DNA of 64,000 nt from contig JAFSUI010000010.1 in NCBI GenBank assembly GCA_017445315.1, positions 1 through 64,000 of the forward strand. Direction: 5' to 3'. Within the stretch, counting starts at the first letter, position 1, and each line of letters starts with the position of its first letter. This DNA comes from Bacillota bacterium (GTDB lineage: Bacteria; Bacillota; Clostridia; Peptostreptococcales; Anaerovoracaceae). A program made the translations under genes and the position numbers. The notes beneath the pieces are model-generated. The model did not search any database. It was not told where the DNA came from and saw only the letters and a program-made list of their open reading frames with translations. Below, piece by piece: positions 59,230 through 64,000 of this stretch.

Positions 59230-60450
59230 ATGAACTCTGGAATTCACAATTATTCCGAGATAGGAAAGCTTAATAAGGTTCTCCTTCACAGAATCGGACC
59301 CGAGGTAGAAAACCTGGTTCCGGGCAACTTTGAAAGATTTCTTTTTGACGACATCCCTTATCTGGAAATTGCTCAGCAGGAGCACGATGCCTTTGCAAAA
59401 ATCCTAAAAGATAACGGTGTAGAGGTCGTTTATTACATCGACGAAACAGCCAAGGCACTTGCGAATCCGCAGATCAAAGAACAATTTATCAAAGAGCTGA
59501 TTAACGAGAGCAACGTCTTTTCACAGGATGGAAGAGATGCTATCTTTGCTTATCTTAACAGCATGGATGTAAAAGAGATGATTGCCAAAATTATTTCTGG
59601 CGTAACAAAGGAAGAGGTTCCCGAATTTAAGTCTGATTCGTTTGCGGAATTCATTTCAATCTCCTATCCGTTCTATATGGATCCGATGCCAAATCTTTAT
59701 TTCACAAGAGATCCTGGCGCATGCATCGGAGACGGAATCAATATTCATCACATGCATACGGAAGCAAGGAGAAGAGAATCGATTCTTCTCAAGTATATAT
59801 ATAAATACAATCGCGACTTTGCGGACGAGAGCGATCAGCTTTGGTATGACTACGATATGGAATACTCTATAGAGGGTGGAGATGTTCTAGTCTTAAACAA
59901 AGAGACAGTTGCAATCGGTCTCAGTGAAAGAACAACTGCATCCGCAATTGAAAGATTTGCAAACAATCTTTTAAACGGCGGACAGTTTAAAAAAGTAATC
60001 GTTCTTGAGATACCAAAGAAAAGAGCATTCATGCATCTTGATACGGTATTCACCATGGTTGATTATGACAAATTCACCATTCATCCGGAGATTGAAGATC
60101 CGCTAAGAGTGTTTGAAATGACACCGAACGGAAAGGGTGAAGTAAAGTTCAGCTCCATGGCCGACACACTTCCAAACATTCTTAAGAACATCCTTGGACT
60201 CCCTGCTGTTCAGCTTCTCAGGTGCGGAGGAGACGACCCTATGGCTGCACAGAGAGAGCAGTGGAACGACGGATCCAATACTCTTGCAATCGCACCGGGA
60301 AAGGTTATCACCTACGAGAGAAACCATGTTACAAATGATCTCTTGGACAAGGCCGGAATCACCGTTCTTACAATGCCGAGTTCCGAGCTCTCAAGAGGAA
60401 GAGGTGGCCCGCGCTGCATGTCCTGCCCTGTAAACAGAGAGGATCTATAA
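59230..60450 (+). CDS. arcA: Arginine deiminase
   Basis: A 406-residue enzyme converting arginine to citrulline and ammonia. Motifs in order: MPNLYFTRDPGACIG with FTRD, IEGGDVLVLN, the His-containing FMHLDTVFT and the catalytic Cys in GGPRCMSCP near the C-terminus. These give the guanidine-modifying Cys-His-Glu-Asp set. The ATG at 59230 follows GAGAGG. Its neighbour is ornithine carbamoyltransferase; carbamate kinase and the arginine/ornithine antiporter are not in the window and may lie beyond it. Confidence 0.96.
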   Translation: MNSGIHNYSEIGKLNKVLLHRIGPEVENLVPGNFERFLFDDIPYLEIAQQEHDAFAKILKDNGVEVVYYIDETAKALANPQIKEQFIKELINESNVFSQDGRDAIFAYLNSMDVKEMIAKIISGVTKEEVPEFKSDSFAEFISISYPFYMDPMPNLYFTRDPGACIGDGINIHHMHTEARRRESILLKYIYKYNRDFADESDQLWYDYDMEYSIEGGDVLVLNKETVAIGLSERTTASAIERFANNLLNGGQFKKVIVLEIPKKRAFMHLDTVFTMVDYDKFTIHPEIEDPLRVFEMTPNGKGEVKFSSMADTLPNILKNILGLPAVQLLRCGGDDPMAAQREQWNDGSNTLAIAPGKVITYERNHVTNDLLDKAGITVLTMPSSELSRGRGGPRCMSCPVNREDL

Positions 60451-60561
60451 ACGATTTGAACGACCGTACCCAAAAGGGCAGTCGGCAAATATATTTCAAT
60501 CATTAAAATTGTCCGCTGTGAGCGGGCTTAGAAAGCATTATTGCGAAAGGAGAAAATATCA

Positions 60562-61557
60562 ATGGCAGTTAATCTTAAAGGAAGACATTTTCTAACTCTG
60601 ATGGACTTCACACCAACCGAAATCAGATACCTCTTGGATCTTGCTCACGATCTTAAGGCAAAGAAGAGAGCCGGCATCCATAACGACCTTCTCAAGGGAA
60701 AGAATATTGTTCTTCTCTTTGAAAAGAACTCCACAAGAACACGTTGCGCATTTGAAGTTGCTGCAATGGACGAAGGCGGCGGAGTTACATTCCTTGATTC
60801 CGGTTCCTCCCAGATGGGAAAGAAAGAAACTATCGCTGATACAGCAAAGGTTCTCGGAAGATTCTATGACGGAATCGAATACAGAGGATTCAAGCAGAGC
60901 GTAGTAGAAGAGCTCGCAGCAAACGCTGGCGTTCCTGTATGGAATGGTCTTACAGACGTTGATCACCCAACACAGATCTTGGCTGACCTTATGACTATCG
61001 AAGAGCACGTAGCAAAGCCGCTCAACAAGGTTAAGGTTGTATTCTCCGGCGACATCAGAAACAATATGAGCTATGCTTGGATGTATGGCTGCGCAAAGAT
61101 GGGAATGCACTATGTTGCTTACGGACCAAAGGCTCTCGAAAAGGAACTCGACAAAGAAGCTCTAAAGAGAGTAAAGGAAGTTGCAAAGGAAACAGGCGCA
61201 ACAATCGAAGTTAGCTCCGATCCAAAGAGCCTCAAGGGAGCAGACGTAATCTACGCTGACGTATGGGCTTCCATGGGAGAAGAAAAAGAAATTCCAAACA
61301 GAGTTAAGCTTCTCACACCGTTCAAGGTTACAAAGGAACTCATGAAGAAGACAGGAAATCCTGATTGCATCTTCATGCACTGCCTACCATCATTCCATGA
61401 CTTTGACACAACAATGGCAGCTGAGCAGAAGAAACTAAAATACGATATCAGAGAAGTTACTGACGAAGTATTCATGTCACAGGCTTCCAAGGTATTTGAT
61501 GAAGCAGAAAACAGAATGCATACAATCAAAGCTGTTATCGTAGCCACAATCGGCTAA
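60562..61557 (+). CDS. arcB: Ornithine carbamoyltransferase (catabolic, arginine deiminase pathway)
   Basis: A 331-residue transferase. The carbamoyl-phosphate site is STRTRCAFE, with HPTQ and the ornithine-binding HCLP. In the ADI pathway it splits citrulline to ornithine and carbamoyl phosphate, which carbamate kinase turns into ATP. The ATG at 60562 is preferred, since an upstream TTG would place the AAAGGAG ribosome site inside the gene. The 111-bp gap after arcA holds a small GC stem-loop (60513-60525) but no other feature. A terminator follows. Confidence 0.96.
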   Translation: MAVNLKGRHFLTLMDFTPTEIRYLLDLAHDLKAKKRAGIHNDLLKGKNIVLLFEKNSTRTRCAFEVAAMDEGGGVTFLDSGSSQMGKKETIADTAKVLGRFYDGIEYRGFKQSVVEELAANAGVPVWNGLTDVDHPTQILADLMTIEEHVAKPLNKVKVVFSGDIRNNMSYAWMYGCAKMGMHYVAYGPKALEKELDKEALKRVKEVAKETGATIEVSSDPKSLKGADVIYADVWASMGEEKEIPNRVKLLTPFKVTKELMKKTGNPDCIFMHCLPSFHDFDTTMAAEQKKLKYDIREVTDEVFMSQASKVFDEAENRMHTIKAVIVATIG

Positions 61558-61564
61558 AATGAAA

Positions 61565-61624
61565 AAACCGTTCCTTCACCGTCGTCATCTGATTATATGT
61601 TACACGGGCGAAGGAACGGTTTTG
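61565..61624 (+). terminator. Terminator of arcB
   Basis: CCGTTCCTTC (61568-61577) pairs with GAAGGAACGG (61610-61619) around a 32-nt inner region, with A-rich and TTTT flanks. Confidence 0.85.
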
Positions 61625-61659
61625 TTATTTAATCGTTTGGATGAAAGGATTTTGACAAA

Positions 61660-64000
61660 ATGGCAGAAGACAGAAAGATCATGGTAGTTGACGGAAACGA
61701 GGCAGCAGCGTATGTCGCTTATGCGTTCTCAGAGGTAGCTGCAATTTATCCGATAACACCATCATCCCCGATGGCCGAAAAGACAGATGAATGGTCGGCC
61801 AAGGGCAGAAAGAATCTCTTTAATCAGCAGGTTACGCTTGTAGAAATGCAGTCCGAGGCAGGAGCCATCGGTGCTGTGCACGGAGCGCTTGAGTCGGGCT
61901 CTCTTGCGACAAGTTTTACTTCTTCGCAGGGACTCATGCTCATGATTCCTGTCCTTCATAGAATCAGCGGAACCAAGCAGCCGGCAGTTCTCCATGTTGC
62001 ATCTAGAACCGTAGGAACCCATGCCATGTCCATATTTGGAGATCATAGCGATGTCATGAACTGTAGGCAGACTGGATTTGCGATGCTCTCAACGGGAAGC
62101 GTCCAGGAAGTAATGGACCTTGCGGGAGTTGCTCATCTTGCGGCAGTCAAGGCAAGAATTCCGTTCATGCATTTCTTTGATGGATTCAGAACATCGCACG
62201 AGGTTCAAAAGGTCAAGGCCATTCCTTACGAAGAGTTCGGAAAGATGCTTGACTGGGATGCCGTTAAAAAGTTCAGAGAGGAAGCTCTAAATCCTTATCA
62301 TCCGACACTTAGAAACACAGTTCAAAATCCTGATGTCTATTTCCAATTTAGAGAAGCAAACAATAGATTCTACGATGAGCTTCCGGCTGTTGTAGAAGAA
62401 TATATGCAAAAGATAAACGAGATAACCGGAGAGGATTATCACGTATTTAATTATTATGGTGCGCCTGACGCGGAGCGCGTAGTTGTTGCTATGGGATCTG
62501 TCAGCGGAGCAATAAGAGAAACCGTTGAATTCTTGAATGCTCATGGCGAAAAGGTTGGATACCTTCAGGTTCATCTCTTCAATCCTTTCTCAAAGGAGAT
62601 GTTTAGGGAAGCGCTTCCTGCTACAGTAAAGAAAATTGCGGTACTCGATCGCTGCAAAGAAATGGGTGCATCGGGAGACCCTCTTTATCTTGCGGTCTGC
62701 GCGGCTTACGCAAACAGAAAGGATGCTCCGTATATCGTAGGTGGTCGATACGGCCTTTCGTCAAAGGACACAACGCCTGCCCAAATCAAGGCAGTTTTGG
62801 ATCATCTTAAAAACGACGAACCGCTTAACGGATTTACCGTAGGCATAGAAGATGATGTTACGCATCTCTCTCTTGCGGTGGGACCAGCGCTTGACATTCC
62901 ATATAAGAAGATGGTCAACTGCAAGTTCTGGGGACTCGGCAGTGACGGCACCGTAGGCGCAAACAAGAACTCGATAAAAATCATCGGCGAAAATACACCG
63001 ATGTTCACACAGGCATATTTTGAATACGACACAAAGAAGTCCTTTGGTATCACAAGAAGCCATCTGAGGTTCGGTGATGAACCGATACGCGGATCGTATC
63101 TTGTTACCGCTGCGGACTTTGTTGCTTGTCACCATCCGTCCTTCATCAACAAATACGATATCGTATCTGAATTGAAAGAGGGAGGAACGCTCCTTCTCAA
63201 CTGTCCTTATACAGAGGCGGAACTCGGCGAGAAGCTTTCATCTGAGGTTAAGCGTACGCTCGCAGAGAAAAAGGCTAATCTGTATATCATAAACGCAAAC
63301 AAGATTGCAAATGATCTTGGCCTTGGCGACAAGGTAAGCATGGTTCTTCAGTCTGCGTTCTTTGCTCTTGCGGACATTATTCCAATGGACGAGGCGCTCG
63401 GACTCATGAAGGCCGCTGCAGAAAAATCCTTCGGAAAGAAGGGCGAAAAGGTTGTTGAAATGAACCTTGCTGCTATTGACGAAGGCGCAAAGCATGCAGT
63501 TAAAGTTGAGATTCCGGAAGAATGGCTCGGAGCGGAAGCGGCTTGCGATTGTAGCTGCGCATCTAACTGCGATAGCTCATGCAATTGCGATGCTTCATGC
63601 CAGGATGAACCGGACTTCATCAAAAACATCTTGAGACCGATCAATGCACTTAAGGGAGATGATCTTCCTGTATCTACATTCATTGGCTACGAGGACGGAA
63701 CAGTTCCGCTAGGAACAACAGCTTATGAAAAACGCGGAATCGCTACAAGGCTTCCAAAGTGGAATGCAGAGACTTGCGCACAGTGTAACCGCTGCTCCTT
63801 TGTTTGTCCGCACGCAGTAATAAGACCTTATCTTTTGAACAAAGAAGAAGTTGAGAATGCACCTGAGGGCTTTGTTACAGTTCCTGCAAAGGGAATCAAG
63901 GGCGAAGAGCTTTACTTCTCGATTCAGATAAGCGATATGGACTGCACGGGCTGCGGAAGCTGTGTTGCATCCTGCCCGCTTAAGGACAAGGCGCTCACTA
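61660..64000 (+). CDS. nifJ: Pyruvate:ferredoxin oxidoreductase, 5' part (runs off the window)
   Basis: The first 780 codons of a single-chain PFOR (about 1170 in the family). It begins MAEDRKIMVVDGNEAAAYVA. Domain I carries IYPITPSSPM and the SSQGLMLMIPVLHRISG segment, and the [4Fe-4S] domain V shows CAQCNRCSFVCP (about 706-717) and CTGCGSCVASCP near the end. It oxidises pyruvate and CoA to acetyl-CoA and CO2, reducing ferredoxin for the hydrogenase. An unusual stretch with seven Cys in 19 residues (C629 to C647) is inserted before the Fe-S domain. The ATG at 61660 follows AAAGGA. Confidence 0.95.
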   Translation, partial: MAEDRKIMVVDGNEAAAYVAYAFSEVAAIYPITPSSPMAEKTDEWSAKGRKNLFNQQVTLVEMQSEAGAIGAVHGALESGSLATSFTSSQGLMLMIPVLHRISGTKQPAVLHVASRTVGTHAMSIFGDHSDVMNCRQTGFAMLSTGSVQEVMDLAGVAHLAAVKARIPFMHFFDGFRTSHEVQKVKAIPYEEFGKMLDWDAVKKFREEALNPYHPTLRNTVQNPDVYFQFREANNRFYDELPAVVEEYMQKINEITGEDYHVFNYYGAPDAERVVVAMGSVSGAIRETVEFLNAHGEKVGYLQVHLFNPFSKEMFREALPATVKKIAVLDRCKEMGASGDPLYLAVCAAYANRKDAPYIVGGRYGLSSKDTTPAQIKAVLDHLKNDEPLNGFTVGIEDDVTHLSLAVGPALDIPYKKMVNCKFWGLGSDGTVGANKNSIKIIGENTPMFTQAYFEYDTKKSFGITRSHLRFGDEPIRGSYLVTAADFVACHHPSFINKYDIVSELKEGGTLLLNCPYTEAELGEKLSSEVKRTLAEKKANLYIINANKIANDLGLGDKVSMVLQSAFFALADIIPMDEALGLMKAAAEKSFGKKGEKVVEMNLAAIDEGAKHAVKVEIPEEWLGAEAACDCSCASNCDSSCNCDASCQDEPDFIKNILRPINALKGDDLPVSTFIGYEDGTVPLGTTAYEKRGIATRLPKWNAETCAQCNRCSFVCPHAVIRPYLLNKEEVENAPEGFVTVPAKGIKGEELYFSIQISDMDCTGCGSCVASCPLKDKALT

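Overview
The window looks like a chromosomal segment of a low-to-mid GC, Gram-positive obligate anaerobe of the class Clostridia. The signs are Shine-Dalgarno sites of the GGAGG type, lipoproteins with LAAC lipoboxes, a sortase-type surface protein, a ferredoxin-centred metabolism (2-oxoacid:ferredoxin oxidoreductase, electron-bifurcating [FeFe] hydrogenase, pyruvate:ferredoxin oxidoreductase), a CoA-transferase of the butyrate/acetate type and the arginine deiminase pathway. The gene content fits an amino-acid- and peptide-fermenting species. Placement near Clostridiales family XIII / Anaerovoracaceae is a guess only.

Layout. 0-0.5 kb: the 3' end of a small gene and tRNA-Arg(CCT). 0.5-5 kb: a repeat-rich cell-surface protein, divergent from an AgrA/AgrC-like LytTR regulator and GHKL kinase. 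5-7.2 kb: a GlnL/GlnK-like two-component pair, divergent from 7.5-12.3 kb, a complete branched-chain amino acid ABC transporter (livJ-H-M-G-F). The liv promoter carries a near-perfect CodY box next to a 10-bp tandem repeat resembling the GlnL site. 12.4-16.2 kb: an orphan LytS-type kinase with a 7TM-DISM-like sensor, divergent from a CstA/BtsT-type transporter. 16.3-27.7 kb: one long co-directional block encoding a four-subunit 2-oxoacid:ferredoxin oxidoreductase (alpha gene interrupted by an in-frame TGA), then HydC, HydB and HydA. Seven small genes lie between HydC and HydB: two DRTGG-like proteins, two GHKL ATPases, a hydrogenase-like Fe-S protein, a PHP phosphoesterase and a [2Fe-2S] ferredoxin.

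27.9-37.1 kb: a carbohydrate ABC transporter operon with a zinc dehydrogenase, a Gfo/Idh/MocA oxidoreductase, a KDG-kinase-like PfkB protein, 6-phosphogluconate dehydrogenase and the transport ATPase. 37.2-42 kb: an AT-richer accessory island with an ECF-like sigma factor and DUF4367 partner, small secreted proteins, a secreted cysteine peptidase, a lipoprotein and an antitoxin without an intact toxin. The island ends in a rearrangement scar made of an ISL3 transposase remnant, a 5' piece of the nearby MFS gene and two pieces of hydA. 42-46.3 kb: a BlaI/BlaR1-type pair and a convergent MFS transporter. 46.4-48.7 kb: a glycerophosphodiesterase and a CoA-transferase.

48.7-54.7 kb: a short promoter-terminator unit (candidate small RNA), a purine riboswitch with an unusual hairpin in loop L3, xpt, and a BMP/PnrA-type nucleoside ABC transporter, together forming a purine salvage locus. 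54.8-64 kb: an SPFH protein, two tandem M32 carboxypeptidases (the first lacks the catalytic glutamate), arginine deiminase, ornithine carbamoyltransferase and the 5' part of pyruvate:ferredoxin oxidoreductase, which carries a cysteine-rich insert. Together the genes describe peptide and amino acid uptake, oxidation of 2-oxoacids with ferredoxin reduction, disposal of electrons as H2, and ATP from arginine and acyl-CoA.
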